64,000 nt of DNA from Cellulomonas sp. Leaf334 (GTDB taxonomy: Bacteria > Actinomycetota > Actinomycetes > Actinomycetales > Cellulomonadaceae). The notes beneath the pieces were generated by a model. It did not search any database and was not told the origin of the DNA. It saw only the letters and a list, made by a program, of their open reading frames with translations. The position numbers and the translations under genes were made by a program. Where the stretch lies: positions 644-64,643 of the forward strand of contig NZ_LMOO01000005.1 of NCBI RefSeq assembly GCF_001424195.1, given 5' to 3'. Shown here one piece after another: positions 1 to 9,125 of this stretch (positions are counted from its first letter, which is position 1; every line of letters begins with the position of its first letter).

Positions 1-273
1 TACCGCTCGTGCGGGAACTGCTCCAAGCAGTACGCCCGCACCGTCGTCATCGACAACATCAAGGTGACCGCCCCGGGCAAGTCCCTGGTCGGGATCAACT
101 CCAACCTCGGTGACAAGGCCACGATCACGAACGTGTCGATCTACAACGACTCGTCCAAGAAGATCGTGATCTGCGAGGAGTACAAGGGCGTGACCTCGGG
201 CGAGCCGTCGAAGATCGGCTCCGGACCGTCGTCCGCGTGCGGGTACTCGACCTCCTCGATCACCTACAAGTGA
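1..273 (+). CDS. Pectate lyase, family PL3, C-terminal part (5' end outside window)
   Basis: This is the last 90 codons of an open frame that enters from the left edge. The visible part opens with CGNCSKQYAR and continues with beta-strand-rich, Val/Ile/Asn-rich repeats (VVIDNIKV, ITNVSIYND), which is typical of the C-terminal coils of the secreted right-handed beta-helix pectate lyases of family PL3. These enzymes cleave polygalacturonate by beta-elimination and release 4,5-unsaturated oligouronides. The paired cysteines suit an exported protein, but the signal peptide cannot be seen here. The uronate genes kduI and kduD and a TRAP transporter lie about 8-13 kb downstream, which fits use of pectin, although they are not in the same operon. 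A hairpin follows the stop. The family is inferred from the fragment alone. Confidence 0.75.
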   Translation, partial: YRSCGNCSKQYARTVVIDNIKVTAPGKSLVGINSNLGDKATITNVSIYNDSSKKIVICEEYKGVTSGEPSKIGSGPSSACGYSTSSITYK

Positions 274-300
274 CGTCCCGACGCCACTGCTGAACGACCC

Positions 301-336
301 GGCCCGCCGCATCCCCTCACCGGGGTGCGGCGGGCC
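301..336 (+). terminator. Hairpin terminator after the pectate lyase
   Basis: A near-perfect inverted repeat has arms of about 15 bases, beginning GGCCCGCCGCA and ending TGCGGCGGGCC, around a short loop. It starts 27 bases after the pectate lyase stop and is followed by GTTCC rather than a long T run, as is usual in GC-rich actinobacteria. Confidence 0.7.
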
Positions 337-394
337 GTTCCACGTCCGCGGCACGGCGGGCCGCAAACGCCACCGCCGGTCTGGACGCCTGCCC

Positions 395-400
395 TACAGT
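395..400 (+). promoter_or_regulatory. -10 box (TACAGT) of a leaderless promoter for the HSP90-like gene
   Basis: TACAGT lies six bases before the GTG start, and no Shine-Dalgarno sequence is present. This spacing puts the transcription start at or near the start codon. The same arrangement recurs before several other genes in this window. Confidence 0.45.
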
Positions 401-406
401 TCACGC

Positions 407-2242
407 GTGCGTGAGGACGAGAGCACGTTCCAGGTCGACCTGCGCGGCATCGTCGACCTCCTGAGCCACCACCTGTACTCCGGCCCCCGCGTGTACGTGC
501 GCGAGCTGATGCAGAACGCCGTCGACGCCGTCACGGTGCGCGGGACCACGGACGACCGGCCGGCCCTGCTGCTGGTCCCCACGGACGCCGCGGCCGACGG
601 CAGGCTGCACGCGATGGACTCGGGCGTGGGGCTCGACGAGGACGACGTGCGGACGTTCCTGGCGACCATCGGCCGCTCGAGCAAGCGTGACGAGCTGGGC
701 CTGGCGCGCTCGGACCTGCTCGGGCAGTTCGGCATCGGGCTGCTCAGCTGCTTCATGGTCAGCGAGGACATCGAGGTGGTGACCCGACGGGCCGACGGGC
801 CGTGGGTCCGGTGGGTCGGGCAGGCGGACGGCACGTACGCGCTGGCGACGCTGCCGGACGGTCTCGACGCCGACGACGAGCGGGCGTCCTGGCTGGCCGC
901 CGGGCCGGGAACCTGCGTGACGCTGACCCCCCGGCGCGGGACCGAGCACCTGCTCGACGGCGTGTCCGTCGTCGACCTGGCCCGGCACTTCGGCTCGTAC
1001 CTGCCGCACCGGGTCGTCGTGCGGACGGGCGAGGGGGACGTGGAGGCCAGCCTGCAGACCCCGCCCTGGCGGATCGAGGACCCTGAGCGTCGCCGGGCCG
1101 CGTGCGTGGAGCTCGCGTCGGCCGAGCTCGGCGGCGAGCCGTTCCACGTGCTGCCGATCCGGGTCCCGCAGGCCGGGCTCGACGGGGTCGCCGTGATCGG
1201 GGGGCACCGGGCGGCGAGCGCCAGCCCGGGGCGGCACCGCGTCCACCTCAAGGGCATGCTCCTGTCCGACCAGGTGGCCGACCTGGTCCCGGAGTGGGCG
1301 TTCTTCGTCCGGTGCGCGGTGGACTCGCAGCTCCTGCGGCCGACGGCCAACCGGGAAGCCCTCTTCGACGACGACCTGCTGGAGCAGACACGAGCGGAGA
1401 TCGGCGCCCAGGTGCGGGCGTGGCTGGTGCGGATGGCGTCGACGCAGCCCGAGCGGATGCAGCGTTTCCTCACGATCCACCAGGTGGCCGTCAAGGCGAT
1501 GGCGCTGCAGGACGACGAGCTGCTCCGGATCCTCCTGCCGCTCCTGCCGTTCGAGACCAACCAGGGTCGGTGCACGCTGCCGGAGCTGCTGCGGACCACC
1601 GACGTGGTCCGCGTGGCCGCGACGATCGACGACTTCCGTCAGGTCGGTGCCGTCCTGGCCGCACAGGGCGTCGCAGTCGTGAACGGCGGGTACACGTTCG
1701 ACCTGGACCTGGTGCGTCGGCTTGTCGACGTCGAGCCGACCGCCGTCGTCGAGGTCGTCGCCCTGGGGGACATCGACGGTCACGTCCGGCTCGTGCCGGA
1801 CGAGCGGCTGCGGGAGGTCGAGGTCGCACTCGCCGACGTGCGGGCCGTGCTCGACGGCGTCCAGGTGGACGTCGAGCTGCGGGCGTTCGCGCCGGCGTCG
1901 GTGCCCGCGCTCCTGCTCGACGAGGGGGACCGGCGCGACCGGCGCGAGGTGCGCGCCGCCGCCGCGGAGGCCGACGACGTGTGGAGCGCGCTGCTCGGTG
2001 CGTTCGACGACGGCGGCAGCGACCGGCCGAGACTCCTGCTGAACGACACCAGCCCCACCGTGCGCCGGGTCCTCGTCCTGCGGGACGCCGCGCTGCGGCA
2101 GGTCGCCGCCGAGTCCCTGTACGGGCGGGCCCTGCTCGCCGGCGGCCGACGGCTCCGCCCCGTCGACACCGCCCTGATCGACCGCTCGTTCAACGCCCTG
2201 CTCGACCGCGCGGTCGACGAACCCGGAGGGACCCTCGCGTGA
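407..2242 (+). CDS. HSP90 family ATPase/chaperone (HtpG-like, 611 aa)
   Basis: The N-terminal region carries the three GHKL ATP-binding motifs of HSP90. These are an ELMQNAVDA box near residue 30 (compare ELISNASDA in HtpG), MDSGVGL near residue 68, and GQFGIGLLSCFMV near residue 105. A middle-domain-like region follows with a conserved-looking PTANREALFDDD stretch. The protein is close to HtpG in length but diverges strongly after the ATPase domain and lacks a recognisable dimerisation tail. It starts at a GTG just after a -10 box, so the mRNA is probably leaderless. Its stop overlaps the start of the next gene (GTGA), so the two are translationally coupled. It is probably a specialised cytoplasmic chaperone working with the large helical protein encoded next; its clients are unknown. 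The family is secure, the role is inferred. Confidence 0.85.
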   Translation: MREDESTFQVDLRGIVDLLSHHLYSGPRVYVRELMQNAVDAVTVRGTTDDRPALLLVPTDAAADGRLHAMDSGVGLDEDDVRTFLATIGRSSKRDELGLARSDLLGQFGIGLLSCFMVSEDIEVVTRRADGPWVRWVGQADGTYALATLPDGLDADDERASWLAAGPGTCVTLTPRRGTEHLLDGVSVVDLARHFGSYLPHRVVVRTGEGDVEASLQTPPWRIEDPERRRAACVELASAELGGEPFHVLPIRVPQAGLDGVAVIGGHRAASASPGRHRVHLKGMLLSDQVADLVPEWAFFVRCAVDSQLLRPTANREALFDDDLLEQTRAEIGAQVRAWLVRMASTQPERMQRFLTIHQVAVKAMALQDDELLRILLPLLPFETNQGRCTLPELLRTTDVVRVAATIDDFRQVGAVLAAQGVAVVNGGYTFDLDLVRRLVDVEPTAVVEVVALGDIDGHVRLVPDERLREVEVALADVRAVLDGVQVDVELRAFAPASVPALLLDEGDRRDRREVRAAAAEADDVWSALLGAFDDGGSDRPRLLLNDTSPTVRRVLVLRDAALRQVAAESLYGRALLAGGRRLRPVDTALIDRSFNALLDRAVDEPGGTLA

Positions 2243-5091
2243 CCGTGACCCGAGCCGAGGTGCAGCAGCTGCTGGACCTGGTGACCCTCACCCCGCGGTT
2301 CGAGAGGACCGCCGCCGCGGAGGACCTCGTCCGCGCCGCCGACGCGTCCGCCGACGACGAGATGCGGTTCCGCGCCCGGCTCGAGCTCGTCGAGTCGTTC
2401 TTCTACGCGACCGCGAAGCACCGCATGTTCGCGCCGTTCGCGTACCTCGTCCGGTGCTACGACGCCGAGCCGGACTGGCTCACGGACGACGACCGCTACC
2501 GGGTGCTGTGGCTGCACAAGTGGATGGTGGTCGACCTCCTGGACCACCCGGAGATCTCGCTGGAGCAGCTGGAGTCGGTCCTCGACGGGATGCGCAACCG
2601 GTACGTCGCCGCAGGTGAAGGCCTCGCCCCGGTGCTCAGCTGTGCGTACGTGCTGCACGCGCACGTGCACGGCGCTGCCGCGTCGGAGGCGCAGTACCTG
2701 CAGTGGCGACGGGCGCCGCGGACCCGGCTGTCCGACTGCGAGGGTTGCGAGCCGGACCAGCGCATCTCCCACCTGGCCGAGCTGGGCCGTCACCAGGACG
2801 TGGTCGACGAGCTCGGTCCCGTGGTGCGCGGCGAGGTCGGGTGCTCCGAGCAGCCCCAGCGCGCCGTCGCCATGGCGCTCGCGTCGATCATCGAGCTCGG
2901 CGACGTCGAGACTGCCGCCGCGTCGCACCGCACCGCGTACCGCGCGAGCCGCCGCAACCCCGGGGAGACCGCCGCCGTCGCCCGCCATCTCGAGGTCCTG
3001 GCGCGCACCGGCAACGTCTGCCGCGGTCTGGACGTGCTCGCGGAACAGCTCGACGCCCTGGACCGACCGTCGTCGCCCATGACGGGGATGCAGCTCGCCG
3101 CCGCCGCGACGCGGCTGCTGCGCACGGTGGTGGACGCCGGGGACGGCGAGCGGCTGGTCCGGGGGCGCGGCCGGGAGCCCGAGCGCGCGGTCGACGTCCT
3201 CGCCCGCGTCGAGTCGCAGGCCTTCACGACGGCCCGCCGGTTCGACGAGCGCAACGGGACGACGACCGTCGGCGACCGGGTCCGGGGCTGGATCGAGGCG
3301 CCCGACCTGCCCGCCCTGCCGCTCGGCTCGACGCACCCGGAACGCACGACGACCCCGCCGCTCGACCTGCCGCGGGTCCCGGCGCACCCGGCCCTCCAGG
3401 AGGACGTCGACCTCGACGCCCTGGACGTCGCCGGGCTGGCCGGCCTCGCCGCCCTGGCGCAGCGGGTGGCGCACCGTCCGACGTGGGACCGGCTGGCCGC
3501 GCACTGGGCGACGCGCCGGGAGGCGGAGACGGCCGTCGGGCGTGCCCGGGCGGACCTCGACGCGTTCTGCGCGGCGAGCGCGATCGACCCCGAACCGGCG
3601 TTCACGCAGAGTGCCGTGCAGCTGTACCGGGAGCTCGGGGACGAGGCGGAGGCCGTGCTCGTCGAGCTCCTGGGTGACCTGCGCGCCGGGGTGCCGATCG
3701 ACCCGGAGCCGGTGCTGAGGACGGTGGACGCCACCGGGACGAGCGGCCAGCGTGCCCTGGTCCGCTCCCGACTGGCCGCCGATGCGCCCGACGACCTCGC
3801 CGAGCGGCTGCGCACCGAGGCCCTGGACCTGCTGGCCGCCACCGGTGAGCTGACCCCGCACGACCGCGGCCTCGTCGCGCGGCTCCGCCTGGCGACCGCA
3901 CCGGACGGCCCGGTCCTGGATCTGCTCGAGGACGACGAGGAGCCGGACGTGCGGGTCCAGGTGCTCGGCGGGCGGGCGGGCGCCCGGGCGAACGCCGGTG
4001 ACCTGCCCGGCACCTTCGCCCTGCTCGACGACGCCGCGGCGGTCGCGCGCCGGGCCGGTGCACCGGCCCTCGCCCTCCACGTCGAGGCAGCGCGCGTCCG
4101 GGCGTTCGTCGCGGCGGGCGAGCACGAGCGCGCGGAGGCCCACGCCATGTCCGTCGCCGCGGCCGCTCTGGACGAGGACCTCGCCGACGTCGCCATCGAC
4201 TGCCGCACCCTCGTCGCGCACGTCATGGCGCGACGCGGCCGTGAGGTCGAGGCGGTCGAGCTGGCCGAGTCGACCCTCGGGATCGTCCCCCGCGACGGTG
4301 CCGTGCCGCGCCGGCAGCGCCAGCACCGCACCGAGCAACGGCTCACCCTGCTGGACCTCGCGTCGCGACTCTCGTCGGCGATGGAGGAGTCGGACCGTGC
4401 CGAGGCCCTCGCCCGCGAGGCGGTCGAGCTCGCCACCGGCGCCGACGGGACCCCCGCGCTCGCGTGCCACGCGCTGCACCGCCTCGCGGGTCTGCGGGAG
4501 TCGGTGGACGCGGTCGAGGCGACCCGGGTGTACGCCGCCGCGCTCGACGCCGCGGAGGCCAGCGGGCTGGACGCCGCGGCGCTCGTGATCCGTCGCGACC
4601 GCATCTGGGCCCGGTTCGACGCCGACGGGCTGGACGCCGCGCTCGCGGACCTGCAGGGTGCTCGCACCGCCAACGACGTCGCGCAGGCCCGGGTCCTCGC
4701 CGACCCGTCGTCCGCGGGAGACCTGGCCTCGTGGGACTTCCCGTGGGAGGACGCCACGCTCCGCGCCCTGTCCGCGCAGCTGCTGGAGCACGCGGGCGAG
4801 CACCAGCGCGCCCTCGACGCGCTCGACGGCCTGCCCGAGGCGTGGGAGGCGCTCGGGGACGGGGCCCGCGCCCTCGACGGCGAGAGCCTGCGTGGCGTCG
4901 CGCTGCTCGAGGTCGGCCGCGACGCGGAGGGGCTCGCGCTGCTGGACGACGTCGCCGTGCGTGCCCGCGCCGCCGGTGCGACGCAGGTGAGCAGGAGCGC
5001 GGCCGGTTCGGCGGCGATGTGGCTCGACCAGGCGGGCCGCCCGGAGGAGGCGCAGGCGTTCTGGGAGCGGCACTTCGGCGACGACGGCTGA
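2239..5091 (+). CDS. Large helical TPR-like protein coupled to the HSP90 homologue (950 aa)
   Basis: The GTG start overlaps the stop of the HSP90-like gene. The product is long, acidic and rich in Ala, Leu, Arg and Glu, with repeated helix-turn-helix patterns of 34-40 residues typical of tetratricopeptide repeats, for example the stretches around residues 590-690 and 730-830 (EALGDGARALDGESLRGVAL is one). There is no signal peptide or membrane segment. No catalytic motif was recognised, and the N-terminal third has no family I can name. TPR proteins are common HSP90 partners in eukaryotes, so a co-chaperone or scaffold role for this pair is a reasonable inference. It is not shown by sequence alone. 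Confidence 0.75.
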   Translation: MTVTRAEVQQLLDLVTLTPRFERTAAAEDLVRAADASADDEMRFRARLELVESFFYATAKHRMFAPFAYLVRCYDAEPDWLTDDDRYRVLWLHKWMVVDLLDHPEISLEQLESVLDGMRNRYVAAGEGLAPVLSCAYVLHAHVHGAAASEAQYLQWRRAPRTRLSDCEGCEPDQRISHLAELGRHQDVVDELGPVVRGEVGCSEQPQRAVAMALASIIELGDVETAAASHRTAYRASRRNPGETAAVARHLEVLARTGNVCRGLDVLAEQLDALDRPSSPMTGMQLAAAATRLLRTVVDAGDGERLVRGRGREPERAVDVLARVESQAFTTARRFDERNGTTTVGDRVRGWIEAPDLPALPLGSTHPERTTTPPLDLPRVPAHPALQEDVDLDALDVAGLAGLAALAQRVAHRPTWDRLAAHWATRREAETAVGRARADLDAFCAASAIDPEPAFTQSAVQLYRELGDEAEAVLVELLGDLRAGVPIDPEPVLRTVDATGTSGQRALVRSRLAADAPDDLAERLRTEALDLLAATGELTPHDRGLVARLRLATAPDGPVLDLLEDDEEPDVRVQVLGGRAGARANAGDLPGTFALLDDAAAVARRAGAPALALHVEAARVRAFVAAGEHERAEAHAMSVAAAALDEDLADVAIDCRTLVAHVMARRGREVEAVELAESTLGIVPRDGAVPRRQRQHRTEQRLTLLDLASRLSSAMEESDRAEALAREAVELATGADGTPALACHALHRLAGLRESVDAVEATRVYAAALDAAEASGLDAAALVIRRDRIWARFDADGLDAALADLQGARTANDVAQARVLADPSSAGDLASWDFPWEDATLRALSAQLLEHAGEHQRALDALDGLPEAWEALGDGARALDGESLRGVALLEVGRDAEGLALLDDVAVRARAAGATQVSRSAAGSAAMWLDQAGRPEEAQAFWERHFGDDG

Positions 5092-5150
5092 TCGACCGGC
5101 CGCGGCGTGTGCGACGGGTGCGTGTCAGTGGTCGGTTGCACCCTGGTCCC

Positions 5151-5714
5151 ATGATCACTCTCTCGTGCTCGTGCGGTTCCGCGGGGACCACCCGTCGTCA
5201 CCCCATGCGCGGCCTGTCCGCCGACGAGCGGGCGACGCTGATCCGGGACGCGTTCTCGGTGAGCGGGGGCTTCCTCGCGCTCGAGGTCGACGCGTCCTGG
5301 CACCCGGGTTCCGTGGAGCCCACCGAGTCGTGCGTGGTGCTCGCGGACCTGGACTCCCTCGACGCGTCGGCCGGGCTCGACGCCGACGGCGCCACGGCGA
5401 TCCGCGACCTGCTGGAGATCGGGCACGTGGCCGGTCAGCCGCTGCCCGCACCCGTCGAGGTCGGGTCGGTGCGCTTCCGCGTCGGACCGGCGGACGAGTT
5501 CGGACCCGCGATGTCCTACCTCGTCACCGACGGCACCGAGACCGTGCTCGAGGCGACGGTTCCCGTCCCGCACGACGACCTGCTCCCCGCGCTCGTCGCG
5601 GTCCACCGCAGCCGCGGGGTGACCGGTCTCACGAGCCTCGACGTGCTGGCCGCACGGCTGGGGCTGGCGACGGCGCTCTCGCGTCTCGGGCAGGAGCGCG
5701 CCGCGGTGGCGTGA
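5151..5714 (+). CDS. Hypothetical protein (187 aa)
   Basis: I do not recognise this protein. The frame has the codon bias of its neighbours and ends 79 bases before the next start. The chosen ATG gives an N-terminus with Cys-x-Cys (SCSCGS). An alternative ATG at 5205 would give MRGLSADERATLIRDAF and 169 residues, and neither has a clear ribosome binding site. The product is soluble, acidic and mixed alpha/beta, with no signal peptide, membrane helix or repeat. It stands alone between the HSP90/TPR pair and the flavoprotein gene. Confidence 0.6.
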   Translation: MITLSCSCGSAGTTRRHPMRGLSADERATLIRDAFSVSGGFLALEVDASWHPGSVEPTESCVVLADLDSLDASAGLDADGATAIRDLLEIGHVAGQPLPAPVEVGSVRFRVGPADEFGPAMSYLVTDGTETVLEATVPVPHDDLLPALVAVHRSRGVTGLTSLDVLAARLGLATALSRLGQERAAVA

Positions 5715-5793
5715 CGCGCTTCTCAGCCGGATCGTGCCCTGTGCGCGGCCTGGTTCCGACATCCTGGGCGAGGGGTCTGACGGAGGAGCGCGC

Positions 5794-6912
5794 ATGCTGG
5801 TCACAGTTGTCGGGGCGGGAATCGGCGGCCTGGCGGTGGCCGTCGGCCTCCATCGCCGCGGGCACGACGTCACGGTGCTGGAACGGAGCCCGGACCTGTC
5901 GGCGCCGGGTGCGGGCATCTCCCTCTTCCGCAACGGGCTGACGGCGTTGCGCGTCCTCGGCCTGGAGGACGACGTCCGGGCGATCGCGGCGCCGGTCGGC
6001 GTCGGGACCAGCACCGGTCAGCGGCAGCCCTCGGGCCGGTGGCTGGTGCGGGTGCCGGCGGGCACGGTCGACGACCTGGCCGTGGTGCACCGCCACGACC
6101 TGCAGCGCGTGCTGCTCGACGCGCTGCCGGAGGGGGTCGTGCGGACGGGGGTCGAGGTGACGGAGGTCGAGCACGCGCGCGGCACCGTCGTCGACGCGTC
6201 CGGGGCGCGGACGTCGGCGGACCTGGTCGTCGGTGCCGACGGGCTGCGCAGCGCGGTCCGCGGCACGTTCGCCCGGGGAGCCGGGCTCCGGTACGCCGGG
6301 TACTCGGCGTGGCGGGGCGTCACCGACGGACCGGTCGATGTCCTGGGCACTGCCGGCGAGACGTGGGGGCGCGGCGAGCGGTTCGGGTACGTGCCGCTGC
6401 GGGACGGCCGGGTGTACTGGTTCGCGGTCGCGACCCTCCCCGCGGGGAGGGTGTTCGCCGACGAGCACGCCGAGGTCGTGCGCCGGTTCGGCCGATGGCA
6501 CGCACCGATCCCCGCCCTGGTGGCGGGGACCGGGGCGGTCCTGCGGCACGACATCCACGACCTCGACCGCCGGCTGCCGACGTTCGTGCAGGGCCGGGTT
6601 GCGCTGCTCGGCGACGCGGCGCACGCCATGACCCCGGACGTCGGGCAGGGTGGCGGGCAGGCCCTCGAGGACGCCGCGACGCTGGCGGTCCTCGCCGACC
6701 GCGACGATCTTCGGTCCGCGCTGCAGGAGTACGACCGGCTGCGTCGCCGGCGCACCCAGTCGATGGCGGGCCGGGCGCGCAGCGTCGGTCGCGTGGCCCA
6801 GCTGCGCTGGGGACCGGCGGCCGCCACCCGTGACGTGCTGCTGCGCGTGCTCCCGGACGCGGCATCGGCGCGCGCTGCGACGGCGATGGTGCGCTGGGAG
6901 GCACCGCAGTAG
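5794..6912 (+). CDS. FAD-dependent monooxygenase (group A flavoprotein hydroxylase, 372 aa)
   Basis: The protein opens with the FAD-binding Rossmann motif VVGAGIGGLAVA followed by VLERS, which binds the ADP-ribose of FAD. Near residue 150 is the DG-type motif VVGADGLRSAVR. Near residue 270 is ALLGDAAHAMTPDVGQGGG, the second FAD-contacting motif of PF01494. Together these define class A aromatic-hydroxylase-type monooxygenases that use NAD(P)H and O2. A GGAGG sequence lies seven bases upstream of the ATG, which decides the start over an in-frame upstream ATG. The substrate cannot be read from the sequence. The gene is monocistronic and converges on the DUF4862 gene with a four-base gap. Confidence 0.88.
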   Translation: MLVTVVGAGIGGLAVAVGLHRRGHDVTVLERSPDLSAPGAGISLFRNGLTALRVLGLEDDVRAIAAPVGVGTSTGQRQPSGRWLVRVPAGTVDDLAVVHRHDLQRVLLDALPEGVVRTGVEVTEVEHARGTVVDASGARTSADLVVGADGLRSAVRGTFARGAGLRYAGYSAWRGVTDGPVDVLGTAGETWGRGERFGYVPLRDGRVYWFAVATLPAGRVFADEHAEVVRRFGRWHAPIPALVAGTGAVLRHDIHDLDRRLPTFVQGRVALLGDAAHAMTPDVGQGGGQALEDAATLAVLADRDDLRSALQEYDRLRRRRTQSMAGRARSVGRVAQLRWGPAAATRDVLLRVLPDAASARAATAMVRWEAPQ

Positions 6913-6916
6913 GTCG

Positions 6917-7873
6917 TCAGAGGCTCGCGCGCGCCTCCGCGACGAGCTCCAGCGACGCCCGCACGACGGCGAGCCGGGTGGCGACGTCCGCGTCCGTCGG
7001 CCGGACGCCGACCTTCACGCCGACGCGGGGCACGTCACCGGCGACCTTGAGGGTCTCGGTGATCTCGGCGAGGCCCATGAGCGAGTCCGCGGAGGCCGCG
7101 AGGGCCGCGTGGTCGTCGGAACGCGGGGGGATGTGCATGTCGGACCACGGCGGGTTCCAGGGCGTCTCGGCCCCGGTGGCGCCGGAGAGCACGAGCATGC
7201 GCAGCAGGCCGGCCTCGGCGACCGCCTGCGTGTGCTCGACGGCGGTGGTGGTGCTGCGGCCCTCGATCACGGAGCGGCCCCAGTTGACGCACATGCCGAG
7301 CACGTCGGCGGACAGGCCCTTCGAGCGGACGACGGCGAGCTCGTCCTCGAGCGTCCAGAACCCCTTCGCGGGGGTGAGCCCGGGCACGTAGGCGTCGCAG
7401 TGCTCGACCAGGAGCTCGGCGCCGGCGAGGTCCCAGCCGAGGATCTCGTCGAGCGAGCGGGAGAACGCCTCGACGGAGCCGGCGCGCGGTCCGGGTGCGC
7501 TGTGCACCTCGATCGCGCTGACCCGTCGGCGGCCGTCGGCCTGCGCGAGGGTGACGGCCAGGTCGCGGGCGCGGGCGACATCGGCGAGCGCGTGCGCCCG
7601 TTGGTCCTCGTCGAGGGAGCCGAGGCCGTAGGTCGGTGCGGAGCCGAGGCGGGGCATCATCGTCGGCACCAGCGAGACGACGACGTCCCACTCGGGCCGC
7701 AGGTTCCTGGCCACCCAGGCGGGTTCGAGGCTGCGGGTGCCCTCCACGGGCAGGGCGTGCTCGAGGCCGCCGATCCCCAGGTCGACCAGGCCGGCGAAGA
7801 ACTCGTCCTCCTCCGCGGGGTCCTCGGGTGCGGCGATGTAGCCCGAGAGCAGCAGGTGGCGAAGCGACGGCAT
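6917..7873 (-). CDS. DUF4862 family protein, probable uronate/sugar-metabolism TIM-barrel (318 aa)
   Basis: The sequence matches the DUF4862 pattern as I recall it: an LVEHCDAYVPG segment near residue 160, KGFWTLEDEL shortly after, CVNWGRSVIEGR near residue 205, and a C-terminal VGVKVGVRP. These proteins resemble sugar-phosphate-isomerase-like TIM barrels and have no established reaction. The gene is divergent from a TRAP transporter operon that includes KduI and KduD, and shares with it a region holding two palindromes. This suggests it is co-regulated and acts on a sugar acid or its lactone. No signal peptide is present. The family call is fairly secure; the function is not known. Confidence 0.75.
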   Translation of the reverse strand: MPSLRHLLLSGYIAAPEDPAEEDEFFAGLVDLGIGGLEHALPVEGTRSLEPAWVARNLRPEWDVVVSLVPTMMPRLGSAPTYGLGSLDEDQRAHALADVARARDLAVTLAQADGRRRVSAIEVHSAPGPRAGSVEAFSRSLDEILGWDLAGAELLVEHCDAYVPGLTPAKGFWTLEDELAVVRSKGLSADVLGMCVNWGRSVIEGRSTTTAVEHTQAVAEAGLLRMLVLSGATGAETPWNPPWSDMHIPPRSDDHAALAASADSLMGLAEITETLKVAGDVPRVGVKVGVRPTDADVATRLAVVRASLELVAEARASL

Positions 7874-7899
7874 GGATCCTCCGGATAGTCGGCGATGAC

Positions 7900-7952
7900 T
7901 TGACGGGCAGACCGAGACTATCTACCTTTTCCGCTGTACGGAACCGAGTTCC
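7900..7952 (+). promoter_or_regulatory. Promoter with two overlapping palindromic operators, probable IclR/KdgR target
   Basis: A TTGACG box at 7900-7905 and TACCTT at 7923-7928 are 17 bases apart and read toward the TRAP transporter operon. Immediately downstream, TTCCG-N5-CGGAA (7929-7943) overlaps a second palindrome, GGAAC-CGA-GTTCC (7940-7952). Half sites of the TTCCG/CGGAA type are characteristic of actinobacterial IclR-family operators. An IclR gene lies within the cluster. The site also sits 27-79 bases upstream of the divergent DUF4862 start, so one regulator could control both arms. Confidence 0.6.
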
Positions 7953-8090
7953 ATTTCCAGACAGTCACCGACGCCTGTCCCCGACGACGACGAAGTCTCG
8001 GCACGTAGCACCTCCCCGCTCTCCTCTGTATCCACCCCCCGCTGCTCGACCAGCGCGCTCACCTGCGTGAGCCGACGAAGGAGTCATCCC

Positions 8091-9125
8091 ATGATGCGAA
8101 GCAAGGTCGTGTCGTTCACCGCACTGCTCGGGGCCGCGGCCCTCACGCTCGCCGCCTGCAGCAGCGCTGCCGAGCCCGGTGCATCGGAGACGGGCGGGGA
8201 CGAGCCGGTCGAGACGACCACCTTCAAGGTGGCCTTCAACCAGCAGCCGAACCACCCGCAGTACATCGCGCTCGACGCCATGGGCGACCGGATCAAGGAG
8301 CGCACCAACGGCGCCTACGACCTCGAGGTGTTCCCCAACGAGACCCTCGGCGCCCAGAAGGAGACCATCGAGCTCGTGCAGGGCGGCACCATCGAGTTCG
8401 CGATGGTCGCGGCGCCGCTGCTGGAGAACTACAACCCCGACTTCGTCGTCTTCAACCTGCCGTTCACGTTCGACTCGCAGGACCACCAGCGCGAGACGAC
8501 GAACGACCCCGAGATCGTCTCCGAGCTGTACGCCTCGCTCGACGACCAGAACCTGCGCGTCCTGGGCTCGTTCCACGGCGGCGTCCGCTCGATGTACAAC
8601 TCGATCAAGCCGATCGAGACGCCCGCGGACATGGAGGGCATGAAGATCCGCGTCATCGAGTCCGAGACCAACATCGAGATGATGAAGCTCATGGGCGCGA
8701 CGGGCACCCCGATGGGCATGGGCGACGTCTACACGGCCATCCAGTCGGGCGTCATCGACGGCGCCGAGAACAACGAGCTGACCTACGCGAACGTCAAGCA
8801 CTCCGAGGTCGCGCCGTACTACAGCTACACCAAGCACCTCATGCTGCCCGACTACCTCATCAGCAACCCCGCCGTCATGGACGGGCTGCCCGAGGACGTG
8901 CAGGAGATCTTCGCCGAGGAGATCGCCGCCGCCGTCGAGGAGGAGGGCACCCTCTGGAAGACCGAGATCGAGGTCTCCAAGGAGAAGGCCATCGCGGACG
9001 GCGCCAAGTTCAACGAGGTCGACGCGGACGCGTTCGCGGACGCCATCGCCCCGCTGACGCAGTCGAAGCTCACGAACGACTTCGTCAAGGACATCCACGC
9101 CAAGGTCCGGGCAGCCGCGGAGTGA
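8091..9125 (+). CDS. dctP: TRAP transporter solute-binding protein DctP family (344 aa)
   Basis: A lipoprotein signal peptide ends in the lipobox LAAC around residue 20, so the mature protein is anchored outside the membrane. The DctP/SiaP fold follows, with the family-typical segments LEVFPNETLGAQ, GMKIRVIES, DVYTAIQSGVIDGAENN and LTNDFVKDIHAK. It captures an acidic sugar or carboxylate for the two membrane subunits encoded next. The gene context (KduI, KduD, pectate lyase) points to galacturonate, glucuronate or unsaturated oligouronide products. A GAAGGAG ribosome site lies seven bases before the ATG. The stop overlaps the next start (GTGA). Confidence 0.9.
   Translation: MMRSKVVSFTALLGAAALTLAACSSAAEPGASETGGDEPVETTTFKVAFNQQPNHPQYIALDAMGDRIKERTNGAYDLEVFPNETLGAQKETIELVQGGTIEFAMVAAPLLENYNPDFVVFNLPFTFDSQDHQRETTNDPEIVSELYASLDDQNLRVLGSFHGGVRSMYNSIKPIETPADMEGMKIRVIESETNIEMMKLMGATGTPMGMGDVYTAIQSGVIDGAENNELTYANVKHSEVAPYYSYTKHLMLPDYLISNPAVMDGLPEDVQEIFAEEIAAAVEEEGTLWKTEIEVSKEKAIADGAKFNEVDADAFADAIAPLTQSKLTNDFVKDIHAKVRAAAE

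Noticed and set aside
1780..5073. Very long minus-strand open frame (over 1000 codons) opposite the TPR gene
   Set aside because: It is a GC-bias shadow: its translation is Arg/Pro/Gly-rich with no family motif, while the plus-strand frame has helical repeats and is coupled to the HSP90 gene.
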